A DNA stretch of 64,000 nucleotides, from contig JAGPDF010000014.1 in the NCBI GenBank assembly GCA_018057705.1, positions 1 to 64,000 on the forward strand. Direction: 5' to 3'. Shown here piece by piece: positions 9,038 to 17,085 of the stretch. A program made the position numbers and the translations under genes. The notes under the pieces are model-generated. The model did no database searches and had not been told where the DNA came from. It worked only from the letters and a program-made list of their open reading frames with translations. Every line of letters starts with the position of its first letter. Positions within the stretch are counted from its first letter, which is position 1. Source of the DNA: Thermoanaerobaculia bacterium (GTDB taxonomy: Bacteria; Acidobacteriota; Thermoanaerobaculia; Multivoradales; JAGPDF01).

Positions 9038-10276
9038 TCAGCGCGGAGGATTCGGGCTGTACCCGGTCATCTCCACGAAGCCGTGGCCGGCGAGGGGGTT
9101 CCCGCGACTCGTTCCTTTCACCGCGACCGCTCCTTCCCAGTAGCGGACGGTGACGGCGAGCTCCTGGCCGGCAACCCTTGGGGTGAGCACGAGGTCGAGG
9201 GCCTCGCCGGGGACGGTCAGGCGCCAGTTCGCGGGGTAGGTGGCGCCGGTCGGGCTGCGCCAGGTCGAGAGGACTTCGAGCCCGACCTCGGTCGCGGCGA
9301 GACTGCGCGACGTGCCGTCGGCGGCGACGAGGCTGCCGCGGCTCCACGGATCGGCGGCGCCGTCCTTCCTTCGCAGGCGGTAGAACATCAGCTCGCGGCC
9401 GTCGCCGAGCTGCAGGGCGAACCAGTCCCAGCCGGCGAGGTCGGGTCCGAGGGCGCTGGTCGACCACTCGCGGTCGAGCCAGGCTTCGCCGGTCACCGCG
9501 ATCGTCTCGCCGTCGACGCTCACCGTGCCGCGCGTCGGCAGCCGGGTCATCGAGTAGTAGTAGGAGGCGTTGCCGGGTTCCGGACCTTTCTGCGAGAGGC
9601 CCCGTTCGCCCTGGAGGACCGGCGGCTTGCCGGCTTCGAGCGCCAGGTCGACCGCGAAGCCGTCCTCCCTCGCCCGCAGGCGCAAGGGCGAGAAATCGGC
9701 TGCGGAGGGGGCGGTCGAACCGATCGACCAGTCCTCGAGGGCGACGCGAAAGGACCCGTACGGGGGGGCGGTGCCGCCGGCGAGGCCGATGGCTTCGCGC
9801 GCGAAGCGTTCAGCGTACCGGAAGGTGCCCGCCGCGGAATCGGAGAGCGCGAAGTGCGCCATCCAGACGTGGGCACTCCGCCAGCGCGACGGGCTCGCTG
9901 CGGGAATCGCGGCTTCGGCGACCTCTGCGACGTCCGGGACTTCTGGGATCAGCGCGTTGCGGAAGAAGGTCAGCTGGACGCCGAAGGCCCGGCCGTCGGC
10001 GGCGAAGAGGTTGCCGGTGACGTACCACCACTCGGTGCGAAAGCCGTCGTGGGCACCGTGATCGGCGGGGAAGACGAACTCGCGCGGTGCGGTGGCGCGC
10101 GCGAAGCGCTCGTCGTCCTTGCCGAGTCCGCCGCCCAACGCCTCGGCGACGTCGAGCTCGGCGGAGATCTTCGCCGGCCGGCGGGCGCGGCGCTCGAGCG
10201 CGACCGCCAGGGCCGTCACTGCGATGACGCAGAGCAGCAGGGCGACAATGAGACGGCGCGGGGTGCGCATCTTCAC
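9038..10276 (-). CDS. AttH/CrtC lipocalin-like domain protein
   Basis: A 412-residue exported protein with an N-terminal membrane anchor or signal (RLIVALLLCVIAVTALAVAL). The EWWYVTGNL motif near residue 80, the SAHVWMAHFALSD stretch and the DREWSTSALGPDLAGWDWFALQL region are the signature of the CrtC/AttH double-lipocalin family (PF07143). Members near transporters are thought to bind lipids or hydrophobic molecules in the periplasm; the name CrtC comes from the carotenoid hydratase in the same fold. Its GTG overlaps the permease stop by four bases (GTGA), showing translational coupling. An in-frame ATG at 10270 is an alternative start. With the permease and ATPase it forms an AttEFGH-like module; the substrate is unknown. 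Confidence 0.85.
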   Translation of the reverse strand: MKMRTPRRLIVALLLCVIAVTALAVALERRARRPAKISAELDVAEALGGGLGKDDERFARATAPREFVFPADHGAHDGFRTEWWYVTGNLFAADGRAFGVQLTFFRNALIPEVPDVAEVAEAAIPAASPSRWRSAHVWMAHFALSDSAAGTFRYAERFAREAIGLAGGTAPPYGSFRVALEDWSIGSTAPSAADFSPLRLRAREDGFAVDLALEAGKPPVLQGERGLSQKGPEPGNASYYYSMTRLPTRGTVSVDGETIAVTGEAWLDREWSTSALGPDLAGWDWFALQLGDGRELMFYRLRRKDGAADPWSRGSLVAADGTSRSLAATEVGLEVLSTWRSPTGATYPANWRLTVPGEALDLVLTPRVAGQELAVTVRYWEGAVAVKGTSRGNPLAGHGFVEMTGYSPNPPR

Positions 10277-12903
10277 TCCTGCTTCAGGGCGAGAGCCGGA
10301 TCGGTCCGCCCGAGGCGCCAGGCGGGAATGAGCCCGGCGAGGAGCGCCGCACCGAGCGCGAGGACCATCGCCTCGACGAACGGCCGCGCCGTCCAGGCGA
10401 TCTCCATCGACCAGCCGAACGAGCGCCGGTTGATGACGTGCACCATGAGGGCGGCGAGGAGCGCGCCGAGCGGCAGCGAAAAGAGCCCGGCAGCGAGCCC
10501 CATCCAGCCGGTCTCGGCGGCGACGAGCCGGAGGAGCTGCCGGCGCGTCAGGCCCTGGGCGCGCATCACGGCGAATTCCCGGCCGCGTTCGAGCTCGAGG
10601 GCCGCGAGCGCCGCCAGGATGCCGAGAAAGGCGACTGCGATCGCCAGCAAGCGCAGCACACCGGTAATACGGAAGGTGCGGTCGAAGATCTCGACCGACA
10701 TCTGCTTGAGCAGGCGGCTCGACTGCGCGGCGAGCTCCCCTTCGGGTGCGGCCCCTTCGACCGCGGTCTTGAGCTGCTCGAGGTCGGCTCCGGCCTCGGC
10801 GAAGACCGCCAGCACCGCCACCCCGGGCTCATCGAAATGGGCGCGGAAAGTGTCCACCCCGAGCATCACGACGCCCTGGTCCGAGCCGTAGTCGTAGTCG
10901 ATCCCGGCGACCCGGAACGACTGGCGGCCGTTCGCGGTCTCGAGCTCGAAGCGGTCGCCCAAGTGGAGGTTGCGGCGATAGGCGAACGGCTCGGCGAGGA
11001 TCGCTGCGTCGGGAGTCGTCGTGAGCTCGCGCCAGACGCTCTCGAGGTCGCCCTCCTTCCAGTGCATGGCGGCGAGGCTCTTGCGGTCGAGGTCGATGCC
11101 GACCACCCGCGCCGGGAGCTCTCCGGGGCTCTCGACCTGGGTGATGCGCAGGGTGTTGATCCGTTCGACGCCGGGCAGGGCGCGAATGCGCTCGACCGCC
11201 TCGGGCGAGATGCGCAGGTGGGCGCGGCTCGGTACCTGCGTCGGCGTGCTGACGTAGAGGTCGCCGATGAGCGCCCCTTCGAGCCAGATCTGGACGGTGG
11301 TGCGGAAGCTCCCGATCATCACCGCGATGCTGATCGAGACGGCGACCGCGAGGGTCAGGGCGGCGACCGCGACCCCCGTGCGCGAGATCGACGCCGCCAC
11401 CGCCCGCGCGCCCATCCGGCCGAAGAGGCCGATCGCGGCGTAGAGGCGCCGCCACCTCCGCGGCACGGCGGCGACGGCGCGCAGGCTGACGGCGAGGGCG
11501 CGCGGCACCAGCAGTGAAAAGCCGACCAGGACGAGAAAGAAACCGCCGAGCGAGAGGGGAAGGGAAGCGGTCGCCAGAGCGAGGAGGAGGCCGCCGGCAA
11601 GGCCGAAGAGAAGTCCGAGTCCGACCGCGCGCCCGGAGAGCCTCCCGGCCCGGCTCTCGAGCTCGGAGCGCAGGAGCGTCGCCCGCGGCGGGGCGTTGGC
11701 GGCCTCGAGCGCCGGCGGCAGCGCGGCGGCGAGCGACGCGCCGAGGCCGAGCAGGCCGCCCTTCAGGAGTGAAAGCGGCGAGAGCGCGAAATTGCCGGCG
11801 GCGAGCGTGAAGTAGAGGTCGCGGATCGTCTGCAGGACGAGCCCCATGAGTCCCCGGCCGAGCACGATGCCGACGAGCAGCCCGAGCGCGCTGCCGACGA
11901 TGCCGAGGACGGCCGCCTCGGTGAGGACGAGGGTCAGGATCTCGCCGCGCCGGACGCCCAGGGCGCGCAGGCGCCCGAAGAGCTCGCGGCGCTGCACGAC
12001 CGAGAAGGTCATCGTGTTGTAGATCAGGAAGGTGCCGCACAGCAGGGCGAGGAGCGACAGGGCGCGCAGGTTGAAACGGAACGCCCGCGTCATCTGCTCG
12101 AGCGCTTCGGGTCGCGCGCTCGCGCGCGCCAGATGGACGCCCGGCGGCAGCAGTGTCGCGATCTCCCGGCGGGCCCGCTCGCCCGCTTCGCCTTCGGGCA
12201 GGGCGAGGTCGATGCGGGTGAGCCGCCCTGGCAGATCGAGGATCTCCTGTGCGGTCGCGATATCGACGAGAGCGAGGTTCGCGAGCGCCTCGCGGGCGGC
12301 GGCGTCGGTCGGCTTCAGGATTCCGACCAGCAGAAGCCGTTCCTCTCGCGCCCCGACGCGGACGGGGAGCGTGTCGCCGATCTCGAGCCCCAGCCGCTCG
12401 GCGGTCGCGCTCTCGAGGAGTGCCGCGCCGGGGGTGGTGAGGAATCGGGTGAGGTCCTTGCCGGCGGCGAGCGCTCCGCCGAGATAGCCGCGGAACGGCG
12501 CCTCGCTCCACGGATCGAGGCCGAGGAGCCGCAGGACAGGGGCGGAGCGGGAGATCGACCCGCCGTTGGCGGGCGCTGCCGCTGCGGATTCCTGCGTTGG
12601 CGCGAGGACGACGAAGTCCTCGACCACCGGCGCCGCGGCGCGCAAGCCCGGGATCTCGTCGGTGCCGGAACGGAGGCGGGCGAAGAGCGTTTCGTCGAAG
12701 CCGTTCGAATCGCCGGTGATCTGATCGGTCGCAGCGCCGGCGGTCGCGTCGGTCGCCACCACGAAGGCACGCCGGGCGCTCTCGTTGGCGAGGTCGATCG
12801 CCACGACGACGGCGACGCCCAGCGCCACGCCGGCGAGCGCCAGCCCGAACTGCGCCGGATGGCGCAGGTGATAGCGGCGGCTGGCGCGCCCGAGAAGGCT
12901 CAA
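10273..12903 (-). CDS. FtsX-like ABC transporter permease (AttF/AttG or YbbP type)
   Basis: An 876-residue permease. A first helix (FGLALAGVALGVAVVVAIDLA) is followed by a large periplasmic domain (about 50-250), then a helix group around 270-480 (LSLLALLCGTFLIYNTMTF, VVQRRELFGRLRALGVRRGEI). A second half follows with its own periplasmic domain and three final helices carrying FAVMRAQGLTRRQLLRLV. The two FtsX halves in one chain are typical of YbbP-like exporters rather than the separate LolC/LolE subunits. It should form the membrane channel or mechanotransmission unit driven by the ATPase encoded 25 bases upstream. Confidence 0.9.
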   Translation of the reverse strand: MSLLGRASRRYHLRHPAQFGLALAGVALGVAVVVAIDLANESARRAFVVATDATAGAATDQITGDSNGFDETLFARLRSGTDEIPGLRAAAPVVEDFVVLAPTQESAAAAPANGGSISRSAPVLRLLGLDPWSEAPFRGYLGGALAAGKDLTRFLTTPGAALLESATAERLGLEIGDTLPVRVGAREERLLLVGILKPTDAAAREALANLALVDIATAQEILDLPGRLTRIDLALPEGEAGERARREIATLLPPGVHLARASARPEALEQMTRAFRFNLRALSLLALLCGTFLIYNTMTFSVVQRRELFGRLRALGVRRGEILTLVLTEAAVLGIVGSALGLLVGIVLGRGLMGLVLQTIRDLYFTLAAGNFALSPLSLLKGGLLGLGASLAAALPPALEAANAPPRATLLRSELESRAGRLSGRAVGLGLLFGLAGGLLLALATASLPLSLGGFFLVLVGFSLLVPRALAVSLRAVAAVPRRWRRLYAAIGLFGRMGARAVAASISRTGVAVAALTLAVAVSISIAVMIGSFRTTVQIWLEGALIGDLYVSTPTQVPSRAHLRISPEAVERIRALPGVERINTLRITQVESPGELPARVVGIDLDRKSLAAMHWKEGDLESVWRELTTTPDAAILAEPFAYRRNLHLGDRFELETANGRQSFRVAGIDYDYGSDQGVVMLGVDTFRAHFDEPGVAVLAVFAEAGADLEQLKTAVEGAAPEGELAAQSSRLLKQMSVEIFDRTFRITGVLRLLAIAVAFLGILAALAALELERGREFAVMRAQGLTRRQLLRLVAAETGWMGLAAGLFSLPLGALLAALMVHVINRRSFGWSMEIAWTARPFVEAMVLALGAALLAGLIPAWRLGRTDPALALKQE

Positions 12904-12928
12904 GCCGGACTCTCCACGGCGTCGGGCT

Positions 12929-13666
12929 TCAGTCCGCCGGTGCCGCCGCCGGTACCGGTGTCGGTGTCGGTGATGGCGAGCGCTCGACCAGCCGGCCGTG
13001 ATCGAGGGTGAGCACGCGGTCGGCGATCCCCATGACCTCGGGGCTGTGGGTCACCATGAGCATGGTCTTCCCGGCCCTCCGCGTGAGCCGGTCGAGGAGC
13101 TCGAGCACCTCGAGCCCGGTCTCGATATCGAGATTTCCGGTCGGCTCGTCGGCGAGGACGAGCGCCGGATCGGCGGCCAGAGCGCGCGCCACGGCGACCC
13201 GCTGCTGCTCGCCACCCGAGAGCCGGTCGGGAAACTGCCCGCCACGGTCGGCGAGACCGACCTCCTCGAGCAGCGCCAGCGCCCGCTCGCGGTTCGCGCC
13301 GCTCGCCCGCCCGGCAAGCTCGAGCGGCAACAGGAGGTTCTCTTCGACGGTGAGGGTCGGGACGAGATTGAAGAACTGGAAGACGAAGCCGATCCGGTCC
13401 CGCCGCGCCACCGTCCGCTCGTCCTCGGTGAGCCGCCCGAACTCCCGCCCCTCGAGCAGCACCTCGCCCGAGGTCGGCAGGTCGATGCCGGCGATGAGAT
13501 TCAGCAGCGTCGACTTCCCCGACCCGCTCCTGCCGAGAAGAACGACCAGCTCCCCCGGCGCAATCGCGCACGAAACCCCGTCCAGCACGACGCGCGGCCT
13601 CCCCGCCTCGACAAAACTCCGCCGCACCTCGCGCAGCTCGATGACGGGAACCGGATCGGACACCAC
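12929..13666 (-). CDS. ABC transporter ATP-binding protein (LolD/MacB/YbbA type)
   Basis: A 245-residue ATPase: Walker [10 protein letters not shown] near residue 45, the Q-loop in [22 protein letters not shown] (characteristic of the LolD/MacB clade), signature [15 protein letters not shown], Walker [14 protein letters not shown] and the switch histidine in VTHSPEV. It powers the neighbouring FtsX-type permease. These are mechanotransmission-type exporters that move lipoproteins, lipids or peptides from the inner membrane. GTG start; an in-frame GTG lies directly after it. The C-terminal tail is a short Pro/Thr low-complexity segment ([10 protein letters not shown]) encoded by GGTGTC-like repeats. 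Confidence 0.93.
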   Translation of the reverse strand: MVSDPVPVIELREVRRSFVEAGRPRVVLDGVSCAIAPGELVVLLGRSGSGKSTLLNLIAGIDLPTSGEVLLEGREFGRLTEDERTVARRDRIGFVFQFFNLVPTLTVEENLLLPLELAGRASGANRERALALLEEVGLADRGGQFPDRLSGGEQQRVAVARALAADPALVLADEPTGNLDIETGLEVLELLDRLTRRAGKTMLMVTHSPEVMGIADRVLTLDHGRLVERSPSPTPTPVPAAAPAD

Positions 13667-13706
13667 TCCACTCTACGGCAGCGCTCGAAATTCCGATGAA
13701 CCGGTC

Positions 13707-13970
13707 TCAGCGCTCGCGATAGGCCTCACGCCGATGCGCGACGCGGACCACGAGGACGACGAGTCGGCGGTCTTCTATCTCGTAGAGGACGCGGTAGTCG
13801 CCGACGCGGATGCGGTAGGCGTTCTCCGTCGCGGAGAGCTTCTTGCACCCGCTCGGCCGTGGCGTCTCGCCGAGAGCGTCGATCGCGAGACGGATCCTCC
13901 GCCGCGCTGCGGCCTCGAGCTTCTCGAGTTGACGCGCCGCCGCGGGGACGATGAAGACGTTGTGAGCCAC
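13707..13970 (-). CDS. RelE/ParE-family toxin
   Basis: An 87-residue basic protein with the RelE/ParE fold: an N-terminal strand and helix ([22 protein letters not shown]), then the core strand motif [14 protein letters not shown] and the C-terminal [14 protein letters not shown]. RelE-like members cleave mRNA on the ribosome; ParE-like members poison gyrase. The C-terminal R/Y residues and the Phd/YefM-type partner favour RelE. It starts six bases after the antitoxin stop, forming an antitoxin-first operon. Confidence 0.88.
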   Translation of the reverse strand: MAHNVFIVPAAARQLEKLEAAARRRIRLAIDALGETPRPSGCKKLSATENAYRIRVGDYRVLYEIEDRRLVVLVVRVAHRREAYRER

Positions 13971-13976
13971 CGCTCT

Positions 13977-14249
13977 CTACTTGGCGCGCAGCTTCGCCTG
14001 CACCTGGCGCCAGGGAATGGCAGCTTCGCCGCTCGCCTCGAACTCCAGCTTCGCGGCGCGGAAGGCCTCGAGATCCGCGGCGTCCTCGAGGCTCTCCAGG
14101 AGCGCCGCATCCTCGACCGAAACGACGTAGGCGATCGGCTTGCCATGCCGATGAATCGCCACCCGCTCCTTCGCGAACGCCGCGCGATTCAAGACCTCGG
14201 AAAAATTCTCCCGCGCGGATCGGGATGTCAGAAGTGCGTTGTCGGACAT
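13977..14249 (-). CDS. Phd/YefM-family antitoxin
   Basis: A 90-residue partner of the RelE-type toxin. Its N-terminal half ([40 protein letters not shown]) is the Phd/YefM DNA-binding fold, and the acidic helical C-terminus would wrap the toxin. ATG at 14249 is preferred over the in-frame ATG at 14264: a GGGAGA ribosome site sits just upstream of 14249, and the predicted promoter would start transcription at about position 14263. Phd/YefM proteins repress their own promoter, and the palindromic spacer of that promoter fits this. Confidence 0.85.
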   Translation of the reverse strand: MSDNALLTSRSARENFSEVLNRAAFAKERVAIHRHGKPIAYVVSVEDAALLESLEDAADLEAFRAAKLEFEASGEAAIPWRQVQAKLRAK

Positions 14250-14269
14250 GGCGTCGTCTCCCATGGGGA

Positions 14270-14298
14270 AGGATACGCTAGGTACCTTGTGTACGCAA
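14270..14298 (-). promoter_or_regulatory. promoter/operator of the toxin-antitoxin operon
   Basis: On the minus strand TTGCGT (14293-14298), a 17-base spacer and TATCCT (14270-14275) form a sigma-70-like promoter. The spacer contains the 8-bp palindrome AGGTACCT (14280-14287) and a second GTAC box. It is a plausible operator for autorepression by the Phd/YefM protein. Confidence 0.4.
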
Positions 14299-14447
14299 GC
14301 GCCGGAATGTCCGACTCGTCGGAGGACGATGAGGAGTGATCCGGAGTCGGGCCGTAAGGAAGAGTGCGCGTGGGTGCCGAGAGATGCTCCAGGGTGCGCA
14401 GGCATCCCCTCCGAGGGCGAGTTCGGAATTGGCGATAAACTTCGCCG

Positions 14448-15332
14448 GTGTCGTCGGAAGCAGTCGCCTTTCCCCGCCCGAGAGACTGGGTCGAGCTCAC
14501 CAAGCCCCGGATTACGCTCCTCGTTACGTTGACGACGGCGGCGGGGTTCGCGCTGGCGAGTGAGCGGCCGCTCGATTGGCCGCGTTTTGTTGCGACGCTG
14601 ATCGGGACGGCGCTGGTCGCGGCGGGGTCGGCGGCGTGGAACCAGTTCGTCGAGCGTGAGACCGACAAGCTGATGCGGCGCACGGCGACGCGGCCGTTGC
14701 CTGGCGGGCGGATGCACCCCGGGCAGGCGCTCGCCTTCGGCGGGCTATTGTCGGTCACCGGCCTCCTCGTGCTCTCCCTGCTGGTGAATCCGCTCACCGC
14801 GGCGATCGGCTTCGCGACGCTCGCGGCCTACGTCCTGGTCTATACCCCGATGAAGCGCCGGAGCTCGCTCGCGACCCTGGTCGGCGCGATCCCCGGCGCC
14901 GCGCCGCCGGTCATGGGCTGGACCGGCGCCTCGGGCGAGCTCGATCTCGGCGGCTGGCTCCTTTTCGCCATTCTCTTTCTCTGGCAGCTGCCGCACTTCC
15001 TCTCGATCGCCTGGCTCTATCGCGACGACTACCGGCGGGCGGGGATGCCGCTCCTCACGGTGAACGATCCCGACGGCCGGGCGACCGGCCAGCAGGCGGT
15101 GCTCTATGCGGTGGCGCTGGTGCCGGTGTCGCTCATGACCTCGGCCGTAGGCATCACCGGCGCGGTGCATCTCGCCGGCGCGCTGCTCTTCGGCCTCGCC
15201 TTCCTGACCAGCGCGGTGCTCTTCGCGCGCGAGCAATCCGTGACCACAGCGCGGCGGCTCCTGCTCACCTCCGTCTTCTATCTGCCGGCGGTCTTCGGGG
15301 TCGCCGTCGCCGACCATCTGTTCCTGCGATGA
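14448..15332 (+). CDS. ctaB: protoheme IX farnesyltransferase (heme O synthase)
   Basis: A 294-residue polytopic UbiA-family prenyltransferase that adds farnesyl to heme B to make heme O for terminal oxidases. The prenyl-diphosphate-binding motif NQFVERETDKLMRRTATRPL (about residues 65-84) carries the expected N, D, R and K residues. The heme-enzyme signature YTPMKRRSSLATLVGAIPGA follows, and LWQLPHFLSIAWLYRDDY carries the second D-rich motif. Length matches CtaB/CyoE. GTG start at 14448. It is coupled to the next gene by an ATGA overlap. Confidence 0.95.
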   Translation: MSSEAVAFPRPRDWVELTKPRITLLVTLTTAAGFALASERPLDWPRFVATLIGTALVAAGSAAWNQFVERETDKLMRRTATRPLPGGRMHPGQALAFGGLLSVTGLLVLSLLVNPLTAAIGFATLAAYVLVYTPMKRRSSLATLVGAIPGAAPPVMGWTGASGELDLGGWLLFAILFLWQLPHFLSIAWLYRDDYRRAGMPLLTVNDPDGRATGQQAVLYAVALVPVSLMTSAVGITGAVHLAGALLFGLAFLTSAVLFAREQSVTTARRLLLTSVFYLPAVFGVAVADHLFLR

Positions 15333-15952
15333 ACGTCCGGATGCGCAGCGCGGCTGTTCGCCGGAGTGGTGGCGGCTGGCTCACCGGCTTCGCCGGGCTG
15401 GCGCTTCTTGCCGTCGTCGCCTGTCGTGCCCCAGAGCCGCTGCCGGTGCTCTCCGAGTTGCCGGAGTTCGCGCTCGTCGAACGCAGCGGGGCGACCCTCG
15501 ACAAGGCAGCCCTGGCCGGCCGGCCGGCGATCGTCGACTTCATCTTCACGCGCTGTCCGGCCTCCTGTCCCATGCTCACCGCGCGGATGAAGGAGCTCGA
15601 GAAGCGCATCCCGGAAGGCTCGACCGTACGGCTGCTGTCGATCTCGGTCGACCCCGAGCACGACCGGCCGGAGGTGCTGACCCGCTACGCCGAAGGCTGG
15701 CAAGTGGGACCGCGCTGGCTCTTTGCGACCGGCGAGCGGGCGGCGATCTGGGAGCTCGTGCGCAAGGGGTTCCTTCTGGCGGTCGAGGCGACACCCGAAG
15801 ACACCAGCTCGCCGATTCTGCACAGCAACCGGTTCGCTCTGATCGACGGCGAAGGCCGCATGCGCGGCACCTACCAGGCGCTCGAAGAGGATGCGCTCGA
15901 CCGCATCCTGGAGGATCTCGCGGCGCTGGAAGCCAGCGCAGCAGGCGGCTGA
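15329..15952 (+). CDS. SCO1/SenC-type copper chaperone lipoprotein
   Basis: A 207-residue protein with an N-terminal lipoprotein-like signal (GLALLAVVAC), so probably anchored in the periplasm. The thioredoxin-like SCO fold carries the copper-binding CxxxC pair in RCPASCPM near residue 76 and the third ligand histidine in ILHSNRF. SVDPEHD is also characteristic. SCO proteins deliver copper to, or reduce, the CuA site of cytochrome c oxidase subunit II. Its start overlaps the ctaB stop and DUF420 follows, which places it in an oxidase assembly operon. The coxBAC structural genes are not in the window. Confidence 0.93.
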   Translation: MNVRMRSAAVRRSGGGWLTGFAGLALLAVVACRAPEPLPVLSELPEFALVERSGATLDKAALAGRPAIVDFIFTRCPASCPMLTARMKELEKRIPEGSTVRLLSISVDPEHDRPEVLTRYAEGWQVGPRWLFATGERAAIWELVRKGFLLAVEATPEDTSSPILHSNRFALIDGEGRMRGTYQALEEDALDRILEDLAALEASAAGG

Positions 15953-16010
15953 AGCCTCGACAGGGCCGGATGCCGAAGCGACCGATGAGCCAGCAGCGGA
16001 GGACCCAGCG

Positions 16011-16439
16011 ATGGAACTGACCGTACGCGACCTGCCGACCCTCAACGCGGCGCTGAACGCGACCTCGGGTGTACTCCTGGTGCTCGGCTGGCTGCTGATC
16101 CGGCTCCGGAAGATCGAAGCCCATCGGCGCGCCATGATTTCGGCGTTCGGCTGCTCGATCGTCTTCCTGGTGTCCTACCTCGTCTACCACTTCCAGGTCG
16201 GCTCGGTGAAGTTCCAGGGCACCGGCACGGTGCGGACCGTCTACCTCGCGATCCTCCTCACCCACACCGTACTCGCCGCCGCCGTGCCGTTTCTCGCGGT
16301 GATGACCCTCTCCCGCGCCCTCGCGCGGCGCTTCGACCGCCACAAGAAGATCGCCCGCTGGACCCTGCCCATCTGGCTCTACGTTTCGGTCACCGGTGTG
16401 GTGGTTTACTGGATGCTCTACCAGATGCGCTTTGGCTGA
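16011..16439 (+). CDS. DUF420 membrane protein (oxidase assembly neighbourhood)
   Basis: A 142-residue protein with four membrane helices. The conserved histidines of the DUF420/YozB family are visible: in EAHRRAM, LVYHF, LLTHTV and DRHKKIARW. The ATG at 16011 has a GGAGG site about eight bases upstream; the frame is open upstream but overlaps the SCO gene. DUF420 proteins commonly accompany ctaB and SCO genes and are thought to bind heme or assist heme-copper oxidase assembly, though the function is unproven. Confidence 0.88.
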   Translation: MELTVRDLPTLNAALNATSGVLLVLGWLLIRLRKIEAHRRAMISAFGCSIVFLVSYLVYHFQVGSVKFQGTGTVRTVYLAILLTHTVLAAAVPFLAVMTLSRALARRFDRHKKIARWTLPIWLYVSVTGVVVYWMLYQMRFG

Positions 16440-16465
16440 GTCGCGAGCTGGGGCCGGGAGCCTGG

Positions 16466-16648
16466 CTAGCCCGACCTTCTCACCAGCGTTAGCCGCGAGA
16501 CGCCGCAGATGCCCATGGCTGCAAGGCGTCGCGACCGAGGCCCGCGCAGACGTACTTGCAGTACGTCGAGCAGGCCGACCGAGCGCAACGCAGCAGACGT
16601 GGGCGTATGTGGCGTCGTAGCCGAAGGTTGGTGAGAAGGTCGGGCTAG
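16466..16648. repeat. 183-bp near-perfect palindromic intergenic element
   Basis: The outer arms are 20-bp perfect inverted repeats: CTAGCCCGACCTTCTCACCA (16466-16485) and its complement (16629-16648). Between them the left and right halves continue to pair imperfectly: GACGCC, CGACCGAGG/CTCGGTCGG and GCAGAYG-type blocks align on the two strands. The centre is a tight hairpin GACGTAC-TTGCA-GTACGTC (16549-16567). The whole gap could fold into one long cruciform. No coding frame is evident. It resembles a REP/MITE-like mobile palindrome and separates the DUF420 operon from the convergent SspB-like gene. Confidence 0.8.
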
Positions 16649-16707
16649 AGCCCCGGTGCGGTCGCCGTGTCCTCTGCCATGAGCGGAGGTGCCTAATCTG
16701 CTTCTCC

Positions 16708-17082
16708 CTAGACGAGGCGCATACCGCCTGGGCGGGGGCGGCTGGGAGGTGGGGAGGGCGTGGACGGGGCCGCCGGCGTCGCTCCTGGCACGTAGCCGCC
16801 CGGGAACTGAACGGCGACAATCCGGGTCCAGGGGATGCGCAGCTGGCGAAAGCCGCCCAGAAGACGGACGAAGGCGAGCTCTGCGGTGACGCCGAAGTCG
16901 TCCACGGTCGCGCCGGACTTGAGCTTCTCCGGGTCGAGGGCACAGACCAGCTCTTTGGGAAACTGCGCCAGGAGGTCCGGCGGGATCTCGTCCGGCGGCG
17001 CATCGACGGTCGAAACGACCAGCACAACCGGCCAGCCGGCTTCGATCAGTCCGGCGAGCGCGTCGCGCAGAGCGGCGTACAT
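16708..17082 (-). CDS. SspB-like protein (ClpXP adaptor family candidate)
   Basis: A 124-residue protein. The order of segments recalls stringent starvation protein B: an N-terminal helix with a WPVVLVVST strand, an IPPDLLAQFPKELVCALDP segment in the place of the family's LNIS motif, then GGFRQLRIPWTRIVAV in the place of ARFGG...VPxxAVLAI. SspB tethers ssrA-tagged proteins to ClpX. The C-terminus is Pro-rich and ends near basic residues, again as in SspB, whose tail binds ClpX. The match is by eye and weak at the N-terminus. It starts three bases after the exoribonuclease stop, so the two genes are co-transcribed. Confidence 0.5.
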   Translation of the reverse strand: MYAALRDALAGLIEAGWPVVLVVSTVDAPPDEIPPDLLAQFPKELVCALDPEKLKSGATVDDFGVTAELAFVRLLGGFRQLRIPWTRIVAVQFPGGYVPGATPAAPSTPSPPPSRPRPGGMRLV

Positions 17083-17085
17083 CGT

